Source: Aricia agestis
Lineage: Eukaryota; Arthropoda; Insecta; Lepidoptera; Lycaenidae
Reading direction: 5' to 3'
Length of the DNA: 64,000 nucleotides
NCBI RefSeq assembly: GCF_905147365.1
Contig: NC_056428.1
Location: forward strand, 36,933,001 to 36,997,000
Under the pieces are notes generated by a model that saw only the letters and a list, made by a program, of their open reading frames with translations, was not told the DNA's origin and made no database searches. The position numbers were made by a program, and so were the translations under genes. This document shows positions 21,421 to 31,599 of this stretch, piece by piece; within the stretch, counting starts at the first letter, position 1, and each line of letters opens with the position of its first letter.

Positions 21421-21423
21421 AGA

Positions 21424-21920
21424 AAAAAAATAATCTGCCAAATGTGAGTCTGACTCGCGCACGAAGTGTTCCATACCGTTATAGAGAAAAAATAGGCTAA
21501 AAATTGTTTTTTGTATGGGGAGCTACCCTTATTTTTTTATTTTATTTTAATATTATTATTAATTATTGAAGTACACATCTAAATAAGGCTTTTGTGAAAA
21601 TTTCAAATGCCTACCTGCTGCCATGATTCCTATCGAGCAGAAAAGGCCAAAAAAATCACGTTTTTTGTATGGGAGCCTCCCTTAAATATTAATATTATTT
21701 TGTTTTTAGTATTTGTTATTATAGCGGCAATAAAAATACACAATCTGTGAAAATTTGAAAATTCTAGCTAAAGCGGTTCTTGAGATACAGCCTGAAGACA
21801 TACAGACAGACAGACAGTCAGACAGACAGTCTGACAGACAGTCAGACAGACAGTCAGACAGACAACGAAGTCTTAGTAATAGGGTCCCGTTTTTACCCTT
21901 TGGGTACAGAACCCTAAAAA
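21424..21920 (+). repeat. Repeat family B, near-complete copy
   Basis: Runs from AATCTGCCAAATGTGAGTCT through CACGAAGTGTTCCATACCGT and a (CAGA)n stretch at 21799-21862 to GGGTACAGAACCCTAAAAA. The opening GGTTCCGTACC-type word and the closing GGTACGGAACC-type word are inverted relative to each other. Related copies: 7675, 37070, 47155, 47630. Confidence 0.7.
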
Positions 21921-22535
21921 TCTGTATGTTTCAAAATGTTACTTACTTATCATGTTCTTCCACTCACGTCATCAATTTACAGGTACCTACTATTCTACAA
22001 ATCAAATGATGTTGAAATATGAAGACAAAAACTGTCTTAGCAAATAGACGCCACAGAACAATTCAGTTCAATTTCGATGTGTATAAAAGGTAATGTGTAA
22101 TATTACGTAATAAGTTTGAATACAAGGTAGATTTATTTATAAATGGTGAAATTTAAACATACTATGAAAAAGTAACAGAATATGAACCAATAAATTAAGA
22201 TTTATGTAACAACAACAGATATAATAAAAGGAAATATGCGTGAGCACACATATTATTTATTAGCAACAAAAGGCAGTTGTGGCTAAATTTACGAGTTTGT
22301 ATTATACATATGTATGGATATAAAGTTTAACTTGATAAATCATAGTGTTAAATTATAATTGGAATAATAATTTCATCATAAAATTTTAAACTAACCTTTA
22401 ACTAATGACACCCCTGGAATCAGATTTTGACTTTTTGATTTTTGAATGAAATCCATTGATATTTGACATTGACACTTTTTTTTTTACTAATAGGCACTGA
22501 GTTGACCTCCATTCTACAAGTACGCTGGACTTGAT

Positions 22536-22688
22536 CTGGTGCCTTACTGCCGAAACTGATATCGATTTCAATTTTCAACTTCAACAGTTTTTTGACATTT
22601 TTAGACATATTTTAGATGGCTAAAGTGTCAAAAAACCGTTGAAATTGCAAATCGAAATCAATATCAGTTTCGGGAGTAAGGCACCAGG
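22536..22688. mobile_element. Palindromic MITE ending CTGGTGCCTTACT
   Basis: Inverted arms CTGGTGCCTTACTGCCGAAA and the complement of CTGGTGCCTTACTCCCGAAA enclose an AT-rich centre with TTTTTTGACA. A half copy occurs at 61310-61425. The open frame predicted on the minus strand lies across this element and is not a gene. Confidence 0.75.
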
Positions 22689-22920
22689 GCTTCATGCGTT
22701 ATCGAAAACCAGAAAAAATATCGTTACGTACTGTTATTTTCATAGTGGTAGCCAGATAACCATAGATAAAGTATTATAGTATAGATGTAGTCTAAGCCCG
22801 TCATTGCGTGGCCATTTTGTGCTTGTTTTCATACAAGTAGTGTGCGTTTATTTTCTATTTGTCGATTATTTCGAAGCACATTATTATACAGGAAAGAAAG
22901 TCAATTACTTCATGATATTG

Positions 22921-22977
22921 ACTAACTATAGTTCAAGTGAGGAGTTACGGATTCTCATCACTTGAACTATAGTTAGT
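22921..22977. other. Perfect 20-bp hairpin with 17-nt loop
   Basis: ACTAACTATAGTTCAAGTGA at 22921-22940 is exactly complementary to 22958-22977. It could be a tiny foldback element or a small-RNA hairpin. No flanking evidence decides between them. Confidence 0.6.
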
Positions 22978-23040
22978 AACACGTAAAAAGCTATGCAATT
23001 TTTATAGCCAAATTTTTTATTGATGTGACATTTTTAGCAC

Positions 23041-23086
23041 TAATCCATACTAATATTATAAATGCGAAAGTATCTCTGTCTGTCTT

Positions 23087-23121
<35 letters not shown>

Positions 23122-24135
23122 TGCTTTCACGCCAAAACTACTGAACCGATTGCAATGAAATTTTGTACACAGTTATTCTAGAGTCTGAGAAAGGACATAG
23201 GCTACATTTTGATGTGGGAAAATATCTTATTTCCATGAAAATATCGATGAAAATTTATTCGCATTGCGCAGGCCAGCGCTCATCCCGGGGGTCCTGGGTT
23301 CGAGTCCTGCAGGCGGAACAAGTTTTCAATGTTCCTGGGTCTTGGATGTGTATTAAAATAATATTTCAAAAATCTTAAATATATTTTATGTATAATATTA
23401 TAAAAAATCCAGAAATATATCGATGCAATTTAGTTCTAATACGATTCAACAGATGGCGTTTTATTTTATTTTAGTTCTAATACGATTCAACAGATGGCGT
23501 TTTATTTTTTACTTAAATATATTTTATGTATCTATACTTCTATACTAATCCATACTAATATTATAAATGCGAAAGTATCTCTGTCTATCTGTCTGTCTGT
23601 CTGTCTCACTTTCACGCCAAAAACTAATATTATAAATGCGAAAGTATCTCTGTCTGTCTGTCTGTCTGTCAGTCTGTCTGTCTGTCTGTCTGTCTGTCTT
23701 GCTTTCACGCCAAAACTACTGAACCGATTGCAATGAAATTTTGTACACAGTTATTCTAGAGTCTGAGAAAGGACATAGGCTACATTTTGATGTGGGAAAA
23801 TATCTTATTTCCATGAAAATATCGATGAAAATTTATTCGCATTGCGCAGGCCAGCGCTCATCCCGGGGGTCCTGGGTTCGAGTCCCGCAGGCGGAACAAG
23901 TTTTCAATGTTCCTGGGTCTTGGATGTGTATTAAAATAATATTTCAAAAATCTTAAATATATTTTATGTATAATATTATAAAAAATCCAGAAATATATCG
24001 ATGCAATTTAGTTCTAATACGATTCAACAGATGGCGTTTTATTTTATTTTAGTTCTAATACGATTGAACAGATGGCGTTTTACTTTTTACTTAAATATAT
24101 TTTATCCATACTAATATTATAAATGCGAAAGTATC

Positions 24136-24170
<35 letters not shown>

Positions 24171-25184
24171 TGCTTTCACGCCAAAACTACTGAACCGATT
24201 GCAATGAAATTTTGTACACAGTTATTCTAGAGTCTGAGAAAGGACATAGGCTACATTTTGATGTGGGAAAATATCTTATTTCCATGAAAATATCGATGAA
24301 AATTTATTCGCATTGCGCAGGCCAGCGCTCATCCCGGGGGTCCTGGGTTCGAGTCCTGCAGGCGGAACAAGTTTTCAATGTTCCTGGGTCTTGGATGTGT
24401 ATTAAAATAATATTTCAAAAATCTTAAATATATTTTATGTATAATATTATAAAAAATCCAGAAATATATCGATGCAATTTAGTTCTAATACGATTCAACA
24501 GATGGCGTTTTATTTTATTTTAGTTCTAATACGATTCAACAGATGGCGTTTTATTTTTTACTTAAATATATTTTATGTATCTATACTTCTATACTAATCC
24601 ATACTAATATTATAAATGCGAAAGTATCTCTGTCTATCTGTCTGTCTGTCTGTCTCACTTTCACGCCAAAAACTAATATTATAAATGCGAAAGTATCTCT
24701 GTCTGTCTGTCTGTCTGTCAGTCTGTCTGTCTGTCTGTCTGTCTGTCTTGCTTTCACGCCAAAACTACTGAACCGATTGCAATGAAATTTTGTACACAGT
24801 TATTCTAGAGTCTGAGAAAGGACATAGGCTACATTTTGATGTGGGAAAATATCTTATTTCCATGAAAATATCGATGAAAATTTATTCGCATTGCGCAGGC
24901 CAGCGCTCATCCCGGGGGTCCTGGGTTCGAGTCCCGCAGGCGGAACAAGTTTTCAATGTTCCTGGGTCTTGGATGTGTATTAAAATAATATTTCAAAAAT
25001 CTTAAATATATTTTATGTATAATATTATAAAAAATCCAGAAATATATCGATGCAATTTAGTTCTAATACGATTCAACAGATGGCGTTTTATTTTATTTTA
25101 GTTCTAATACGATTGAACAGATGGCGTTTTACTTTTTACTTAAATATATTTTATCCATACTAATATTATAAATGCGAAAGTATC

Positions 25185-25219
<35 letters not shown>

Positions 25220-25600
25220 TGCTTTCACGCCAAAACTACTGAACCGATTGCAATGAAATTTTGTATACAGTTATTCTAGAGTCTGAGAAAGGACATAGGC
25301 TACATTTTGATGTGGGAAAATATCTTATTTCCATGAAAATTTCGATGAAAATGAATTCGCATTGCGCGTGGCCAGCGCTCATCCCGGGGGTCCTGGGTTC
25401 GAGTCCCGCAGGCGGAACAAAAAGTTTTCAATGTTCCTGGGTCTTGGATGTGTATTAAAATAAAATTTCAAAAATCTTAAACATATTTTATGTATAATAT
25501 TATAAAAAATCCAGAAATATATCGATGGAATGAACATTTTAGTTCTAATACGATTCAACAGATGGCGTTTTATTTTTTACTTTATTGTAACATAGAACTA
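23041..25600 (+). repeat. Higher-order tandem array (578 + 471 = 1049 bp period)
   Basis: Five units each contain a Helitron-like 5' end (CATACTAATATTATAAATGC), a TCTG microsatellite, ACCGATTGCAATGAAATTTT, a degenerate B box (GGGTTCGAGTCC) with GCAGGCGGAACAAG and a SINE-like tail, then paired AACAGATGGCGTTTTA words. Equivalent points fall at 23163, 23741, 24212, 24790 and 25261, so spacing alternates 578 and 471. The two 1049-bp halves share even variant bases (CCTGCAGG at units 1 and 3, CCCGCAGG at 2 and 4), indicating a very recent duplication of a two-unit block. The last unit carries extra changes. No gene is encoded; the repeated 71- and 80-residue frames are artefacts of the repeat. Confidence 0.9.
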
Positions 25601-25657
25601 ATCATACTTATTAGTTAGTATGTTTTTGTTTATAGTTTTTAATACGTTAGAATATTA

Positions 25658-25984
25658 TCTATACTAATATTATAAATGCGAAAGTATCTCTGTCTGTCTG
25701 TCTGTCTGTCTGTCTCGCTTTCACGCCAAAACTACTGAACCGATAGTAATGAAATTTTGTACACAGATAGTCTAAAGCCTGAGAAAGGACATACGCTACT
25801 TTTTAACTGGAAAAGGGGGTTGTAAGGGGGTGAAAATGCGTAAATTTCGTCAAATTAAGTTAGTTCCAAAAACTCAAAATAGATGGCGCCAAGAGTCCCC
25901 TAGATCGCGCTATGCTTGCTCATGCGTATTTCTATAAGAGGTTGTACCATGTTAAACATGGGTTTTCGATTCTTTCGATTGTTA
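25658..25984 (+). mobile_element. Mini-Helitron 5' part, interrupted by a family A repeat
   Basis: Starts TCTATACTAATATTATAAAT and carries a TCTG tract, then ACCGATAGTAATGAAATTTT. It runs parallel to the element at 26338 up to TTCGATTGTTAT, where the family A repeat is inserted. Confidence 0.7.
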
Positions 25985-26318
25985 TTTTTTTTTATATGAA
26001 ATAAGGGGGCAAACGAGCAAACGGGTCACCTGATGGAAAGCAACTTCCGTCGCCCATGGACACTCGCAGCACCAGAAGAGCTGCAAGTGCGTTGCCGGCC
26101 TTTTAAGAGGAAATAAGGTAATAGGGGAGGGTAGGGATGGGAAGGGAAGGGAATATGGGAGGGTAGGGAAGGAAATAGGGTAGGGGATTGGGCCTCCGGT
26201 AAACTCACTCACTCGGCGAAACACAGCGCAAGCGCTGTTTCACGCCGGTTTTCTGTGAGAACGTGGTATTTCTCCGGTCGAGCCGGCCCGTTCGTGCCGA
26301 AGCATGGCTCTCCCACGT
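25985..26318 (-). repeat. SINE-like repeat family A, copy 5
   Basis: Full-length minus-strand copy, from a poly-T tail to the head CGTGGGAGAGCCATGC, including the palindromic ACAGCGCAAGCGCTGT and a long GGGAAGGGAATA minisatellite. Separates two near-identical Helitron heads. Confidence 0.82.
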
Positions 26319-26337
26319 TATACACGTTCTATACTAA

Positions 26338-26973
26338 TCTATACTAATATTATAAATGCGAAAGTATCTCTGTCTGTCTGTCTGTCTGTCTGTCTCGCTT
26401 TCACGCCAAAACTACCGAACCGATTGTAATGAAATTTTGTATACAGATAGTCTAAAGCCTGAGAAAGGACATAGGCTACCTTTTTACTGGAAAAAAGGGT
26501 TGTAAGGGGGTATAATACGAAAATTTGTTTAAATTAAGTTAGTTCCAAAAATTCATATTAGATGGCGCCGTGCGTCTTTTACATCGCGCTAACGCTTGCC
26601 CAACATCTTTCTATAAGAGGTGGTATCATCATACACATAAGTTTCGGTTTTTTTCGATTGTTATTTCTTTGCGTTATTTAATAAGCCTTATATATTTTAC
26701 ATTATATAACATAGGGTGACGTAACCTTAAACCTATCAATGATAAATAGTTTATGGGTAAAGTTGTGTAATTGGGGGGCTAAATAAGCTTTAAAATTTGG
26801 CATAATATATAAAGTTTAATTTAAAAAAAATGAAATATTATGTACACACTGCACAGCTGTTTTGATTTAAGGGGTACCAGGGTATTTTTATAAAAGCTTT
26901 TGACACCAATTTTGTTGACATCGCGCGCTATAAACTGAAGTCCACGCGGACGAAGTCGCGGGCAACAACTAGT
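26338..26973 (+). mobile_element. Mini-Helitron with complete ends
   Basis: Begins TCTATACTAATATTATAAAT. It ends with the hairpin GCGGACGAAGTCGC followed by GGGCAACAACTAGT, the classic lepidopteran Helitron terminus. It has no coding sequence. Its 3' half (TAAATAAGCTTTAAAATTTG, CACTGCACAGCTGTTTT) recurs at 56540-57529. Confidence 0.82.
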
Positions 26974-27317
26974 GCCTTATATAGCACGAATAAGGGATTA
27001 ATAAACTTATAAATTATCTTTTTATCTTACAAAAATACCGATTGAAAAGCCCAAAAAACGTTGTTCTAAACTTACGTATTTAATGTTAAATCCACGTGTT
27101 TGAGGCATTCTTTGACCATTCTTATGGTTTATTATTTAGCGGAACTACAAAACTCAACAATATCTAGCATTAAATGTTCACTAAAAACCTTTATTAAAAC
27201 TTTTATTACATGAAATATGCAGACCGACTCCTTTGTTATGTCCTAGTAAGTAGGACATAACACGCTTTGGACGCTTATACACCGATATAAGGCTCTCTCC
27301 AGTCTATAGTACCTCAA

Positions 27318-27430
27318 TGCAGATAACGGTATTTTTTATACATATAATATTATACCGATAAATTTCGTTATAAAAAACTAGGCCTTTACATCCGTTATGG
27401 ATGATTTATACAGTATTTTTCAGAGCGAAG
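27318..27430. repeat. Subterminal-repeat region of a hAT-like element
   Basis: AACGGTATTTTTTATA and ACCGATAAATTTCGTTATAA words resemble those at 27735-27805 and 29605-29760 (ATACCGGTATTTTTTC, ATAACGGTAAATA). The tRNA-derived SINE at 27430-27735 splits the cluster. Element limits not resolved. Confidence 0.45.
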
Positions 27431-27735
27431 TAACCACTCCTCAAATACTGTAGTGCCTGGGACAAGATTTTTAAATGTCCGTATGGTTGCCCAAGCGCAT
27501 ACGGCATCTCGCATCATAGTCGGCCTAGTCCAGAGGAAAGAACTAGTCAATACGTCTGGGACCAACTATGTGCGGGTTTCCTCACGATATTTTCCGTCAC
27601 CGTACGAGCGTCCGTATTATGTACTTGAGATCAGAAAATGTCTCATAGGTACACGCCTCCACCCGGGTTCGAACCTGCACCCTCTAAGAGTGCGAACCAA
27701 AGGTCTACCCATTAGGCCACGAACGCTCTTTTCGT
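27430..27735 (-). repeat. tRNA-derived SINE, minus orientation
   Basis: On the minus strand the head GTGGCCTAATGGGTAGACC is an A-box-like sequence and GCAGGTTCGAACCCGGG a B box. The body contains GGAAAATATCGTGAGGAAAC, a core shared by many lepidopteran tRNA-SINEs, then CCATACGGACATTTAAAAAT. Not a functional tRNA gene: the acceptor stem is absent. The 104-residue frame on the plus strand is incidental. Confidence 0.78.
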
Positions 27736-27986
27736 ATATTTACCGATATTTTTATACTTCGTTATAAAAATATCGGTAAATATAACGATATTTTCTGGTA
27801 TCAGGTATGCGACCCAGCTTGACGCTGGCAACGTCGTGCACCAAATCTCACTCGCAGGCCGCAGCCCAACTTCCAACTTCCGTGCACCCGTTTTTTTTTT
27901 TTTTGCGAGATTTGTGCTTACCTACTTTTAGGAATTTAATGCATAGAGAAATAATAAAAAGAATAGTTATTGTTTTGGAGTAAAAA

Positions 27987-28140
27987 TGGGCCGTAAAAAG
28001 CAAAACACGGTATAGATACTTTGATTTAACAAGTCAAGATGGTGCTGAAATTTGTTTAGTCAATGAATGCAGAAAATTATGCAAGGTACCTATGTTCGTA
28101 TTTAGTTGATTGTTTTAATTGTGGCGAATGCGGAGGATGG
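27987..28140 (+). pseudogene. hAT transposase N-terminal (BED finger) remnant
   Basis: The ATG at 27987 opens MGRKKQNTV, a shift follows, and the frame continues RYFDLTSQDGAEICLVNECR, then KLCKVP. This resembles the start of BED-finger hAT transposases (basic GRKK, then W/RYF, then cysteines), although the zinc ligands are incomplete. A second copy on the minus strand at 30600-30720 reads FDLKSEDGAAICLVNECRK and LCKVP. The product would be a DNA-binding transposase; here only the first 40 or so residues survive. Assignment to hAT rests on motif resemblance and on surrounding hAT-like subterminal repeats, so it is moderate. Confidence 0.5.
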
Positions 28141-28176
28141 GCAAAATATGGAATATTTGTTTGTCTTAGTTTAGAG

Positions 28177-28441
28177 CATAAAGTTAATATACCTAGCGGA
28201 ATAGAGAAACAAAGGCGTGGTAAAAAGAGACGTGTGATACACTGTAGTGAGCAGCACTCTTTTTTTGACGTCTAGTCGGCACGTGCCACACGTTGATAAT
28301 TTAATCTCATAGAAATCATGATCAATCATGCTTGTGTAAGTGTATACGTACACATATTTTTACACACAGATGAAACCAATTTTGGTTTCATTTGACAGCT
28401 CGAGATTGTTGCTCTATTCCACTAGGTATATTAACTTTATG
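28177..28441 (-). mobile_element. hAT-type MITE, second copy, perfect 8-bp TSD
   Basis: Same family as 13261-13555 but inverted: ends CATAAAGTTAATATACCTAG on both sides, flanked by GTTTAGAG at 28169-28176 and 28442-28449. It interrupts the inverted-duplicated hAT-like segment, so it inserted after that copy arose. Confidence 0.88.
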
Positions 28442-28499
28442 GTTTAGAGCTAGTGCACACGGTGCGTTGTGTTGTGTCGTCGCAACGCAAATATTTTAA

Positions 28500-28675
28500 C
28501 GCTACTTTAACGATAGCACAAAGGGAATACTATAATATTATGTATTACCAATGCACACCAAGGGCAAAAAGACTGTGCCGCAGGTCCCCAGTGGGCTCTG
28601 GCGGCGCGGCATGTCTGCAGCTGCCCGCTGTGGATCACACAAACTAGTTTATATGCAGTAACGCAGACGGCGCAC
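28500..28675 (+). repeat. GC-rich segment, inverted copy at 30230-30400
   Basis: Shares AGCACAAAGGGAATA, CACACCAAGGGCAAAAAGAC, GGGCTCTGGCGGCGCGGCAT and GCAGTAACGCAGACGGCGC with the complement of 30230-30400. With the BED remnant it has the same order in both copies, so both belong to one duplicated element. Confidence 0.7.
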
Positions 28676-28679
28676 AGTG

Positions 28680-29490
28680 GTCCGAAATCGCTAAATAGTG
28701 GAAATTCGCAAAAAAGTTCGATTTTGGTGTGGAAAAAAATACCATCCGATAGATTTTAAGAGGAGTAACAATAAATCCTTATTAAGTTTTTTATGAAAAT
28801 GTATATTTAAGGTGAAAAAAAATAATTACGAAAATGTTGTATGGGAAAGAATCTATAAATAAGAGTTTTTGCAAAAACTACTAAGTCATTCTGGTTCATT
28901 TTTGAAACAAGTAAAGTTCTAGTGGTATATAAGGTTTAGAAAAAAAATACGAAAATTTACGTGCAGCCTTTTGCAGTAGAGGGGTTCAAAATTTTGAAAT
29001 AATTTTACCAACTTTTTAGGTGTGGAAAAAATACTATTCGACAGATGTCCTAAAGAGTGACAATAAATCCTTATTAAGTTTTTTATAAAAATGTATTTTT
29101 TAAGGTAAAAAAAAAACTAAAATGTATGGGGAGGAATCTATAAATAGATTTTTTGCAAAAACTGCTAGGTCATTCTGGTTCATTTTTGAAACAAGTAAAG
29201 TTCTAGTAGTATGTAAGGTTTAGAAAAAAAAATACGAAAATTTACGAGCAGCCTTTTGCAGTAGAGGGGTTCAAAATTTTGAAATAATTTTACTAACTTT
29301 TTAGGCGTGGAAAAAAAATACTATTCGATAGATTTCCTAAAGAGTAACAATAAATCCTTATTAAGTTTTTTATAAAAATGTATTTATTAAGGTGAAAAAA
29401 AAATATACTAAAATGGGAGGAATCTATAAATAGATTTTTTGCAAAAACTGCTAGGTCATTCTGGTTCATTTTTGATCACCATAGACATTT
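28680..29490 (+). repeat. Tandem repeat, 284-286 bp period, about 2.8 copies
   Basis: The word CATTCTGGTTCATTTTTGA occurs at 28887, 29171 and 29457, and TAACAATAAATCCTTATTAA-type and GGGTTCAAAATTTTGAAATA words recur with it. Units differ by small indels. AT-rich, non-coding. Confidence 0.85.
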
Positions 29491-29602
29491 CTTTTTAATT
29501 CGTCCCGGTCGGGACAGGCAAAGGGAGCGTTGCTCATACAGCCATCACCATAGACAGTCAGTCGTTCACCCATTTTCTCGAAGAAGACTGCGACTTTAAT
29601 CC

Positions 29603-29760
29603 AGGGCTTCAAATACCGGTATTTTTTCATAACGTTACTGCTTCAAGGGCATAGATAACGGTATGAAAAATCCGATATTAAAAATAACGGTAAAAATTGG
29701 AATAAATACCGGTAAATGTTATAACGGTAAATAGGACTTATAACGGTAAATATATGTTCT
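29603..29760. repeat. hAT-like end with ACGGTA subterminal repeats
   Basis: CAGGGCTTCAAATACCGGTA starts a run of ACGGTA/TACCGT words up to TATAACGGTAAATA. CAGGG starts are typical of one hAT subgroup. The partner end was not found. Confidence 0.45.
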
Positions 29761-30229
29761 TTGATATCGTTATCTTTTGTAAAATAAGAACTTGATTTAA
29801 TCAGTCAATTCAGTATGCAATATGCACAAAATTAAACTAGACGTATCTGGTGACCAGTAGGTATATATTATAGGAAAAATGACGTCTAATGAGAATTACA
29901 TGGTCAGTACTCAGTAGTTCAGTGCTCAGTATCTATGTTCAAATATTACTAATTGATGGTTTGTATAGTAAATTATTGTGTTGCCAGCACGTACGCCGTG
30001 CGCTGGCTGCCGGGTGGACTCTGTTGTTTTGCAGACGACGGGGCGAGGCAGGCTTTTTGTCCACGAAGGAATAAAGACCACGTCTGCCCGTTGATGTCTG
30101 CAGCTGCCCTCGCCGCGTAGGTACACAAAGCACACGACCAGTGGAGGCAGTCAGTTCAGGACGTTCGTTCTAGTGGAGATAGAGAGAATAGAGCTAGCTG
30201 TCGCCTCACGCCGCCGCGCCGTCTGCGTT

Positions 30230-30720
30230 ACTGCATGTAAACTGGTTTGTGATCTACGGCGGGCAGCCGCGGACATGCCGCGCCGCCAGAGCCCGCCGGG
30301 GACCTGCGGAGCGGTCTTTTTGCCCTTGGTGTGCGTTGGTAATAGATATTGTAAGATTCCCTTTGTGCTACTGGTCCGCCCCGCCCCATCGTGTGCAAAG
30401 CGCCTCTGATCCGACGGGCTACGCTCCTTAAAATATTCTCCGTATTATAATACCTACATATTTTGTAAATGCTATCATATAATTTTGTGCTTCCTTTTTT
30501 AAATGTGTTGATATTTTTAACTACAGTCTACAAAATATATATGTATTAAACTTAGAATTCTAGTAATAAATACTAAGACATAGAAATAATTATCCATATT
30601 TTGCCCATCCCCTGCATTCGCCACAATTAAAACAAGTAAATAAATACGGACATAGGAACCTTGCATAATTTTCTGCATTCATTGACTAAACAAATTGCAG
30701 CACCATCTTCACTTTTTAAA
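30230..30720 (-). repeat. Inverted second copy of the BED-finger hAT-like segment
   Basis: Read on the minus strand it begins with the BED-like remnant (30720-30600) and continues to the GC-rich segment (30400-30230), the same order as at 27987-28675 without the hAT MITE. In this copy the GC-rich part is open as THTKGKKTAPQVPGG, then WRRGMSAAARRRS, suggesting it once was coding. Product unknown. Confidence 0.55.
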
Positions 30721-30726
30721 TCAAAG

Positions 30727-30935
30727 TTTTTTTTTATGAAAATAAGGGGGTGAACGAGCATTTGCTCGTTCACCCCCTTATTTTCATAAAAAAAAACTTG
30801 CTTTCCATCAGGTGACCTATTTGGGTCACCTGATGGAAAGCAACTTCCGTCGCCCATGGACACTTGCAGCATCAGAAGAGCTGCAGGTGCGTTGCCGGCC
30901 TTTTAATAGGGAATAGGGTAATAGGGGAGCCAACC
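30727..30935 (-). repeat. SINE-like repeat family A, copy 6, with two fold-backs
   Basis: The tail region is duplicated in inverted form twice: 30727-30798 is a palindrome centred on GAGCATTTGCTC, and 30800-30842 is a palindrome centred between GGTGACC and GGTCACC. The usual family A sequence follows, to about 30930. No other copy in the window has this structure. Confidence 0.8.
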
Positions 30936-31009
30936 GGGACGAATTAATAAAAAATGTCTATGATTGTACTTTATCTGTGGGCTTTACTAACAAAGTTACT
31001 GACCTTATA

Positions 31010-31570
31010 ACCAATCACAAAGCGACCAAATTTTAATAAACCAATCAGAACGTTTCTAGATTGACATTTCTGACGTTCTGTGTCACCAGTTTTACTATTT
31101 TCTGCCACACAATTTTGTACGCTACTGCAGATGAAATACAATCTATTTTGGACAACAACACAACAGACAAAGTGAGCACGGAGTGCAAGCAATCAACGGA
31201 TCAGCGAGGTCGATTTACGAAGCGATTGGCGAGTGTCTTCGTCATCGCGACTCGCGAGTCGCGAGCAGGATTTTACAAGTTTAATTCAGTGGGACTATCG
31301 AAATTATGTTGAATTTGAAGTGAATAATAGTATTGGTGATGTTGACCTTAGGGTTATCGTTATTTCGCAAAAAAACTGTAAAAGAACATACGTTTACTGT
31401 AGTAATCCGTCAAAAATCGAGAAAGCTTCAAACGTGTTTGAAGCTTTCGGTTTCGGATTAATGGAACTATGAACCTGGACCCTTTAACGTTTAGCTTATC
31501 ACAAATAAATTATCTCGTTGTAAATTTAAATAAGAAGAACTTCAAGCAGACAAGCCAAGAATTGACTCAG
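31010..31570 (+). promoter_or_regulatory. Possible promoter and first exon (unassigned)
   Basis: Two CCAAT boxes (AACCAATCAC at 31009 and AAACCAATCAG at 31039) precede a less AT-rich stretch free of repeats. The stretch ends in a strong donor, GACTCAG|GTGAGA at about 31570. Open frames through it (for example the frame reading FTSLIQWDYRNYVEFEVNN, then IGDVDLRVIVIS and ending at TGA 31472) have protein-like composition, but I recognise no family and see no convincing ATG. It may be a 5' UTR or lncRNA exon, or nothing. Confidence 0.25.
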
Positions 31571-31599
31571 GTGAGAAATATCGAATAATACGTTGTCTT

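Noticed and set aside
23163..25458. Repeated 65-80 residue frames (MYTVILESEKGHRLHF..., and Leu-Ser-Val-Cys repeats)
   Set aside because: They arise from the tandem array and its TCTG microsatellite, have no codon-level conservation beyond DNA identity and overlap a SINE.
23041..25600. CRISPR-like array of repeats
   Set aside because: Units are about 500 bp with no short-repeat/spacer structure, in a eukaryotic genome.
27650..27732. Candidate tRNA gene on the minus strand
   Set aside because: It is the head of a tRNA-derived SINE; no acceptor stem.
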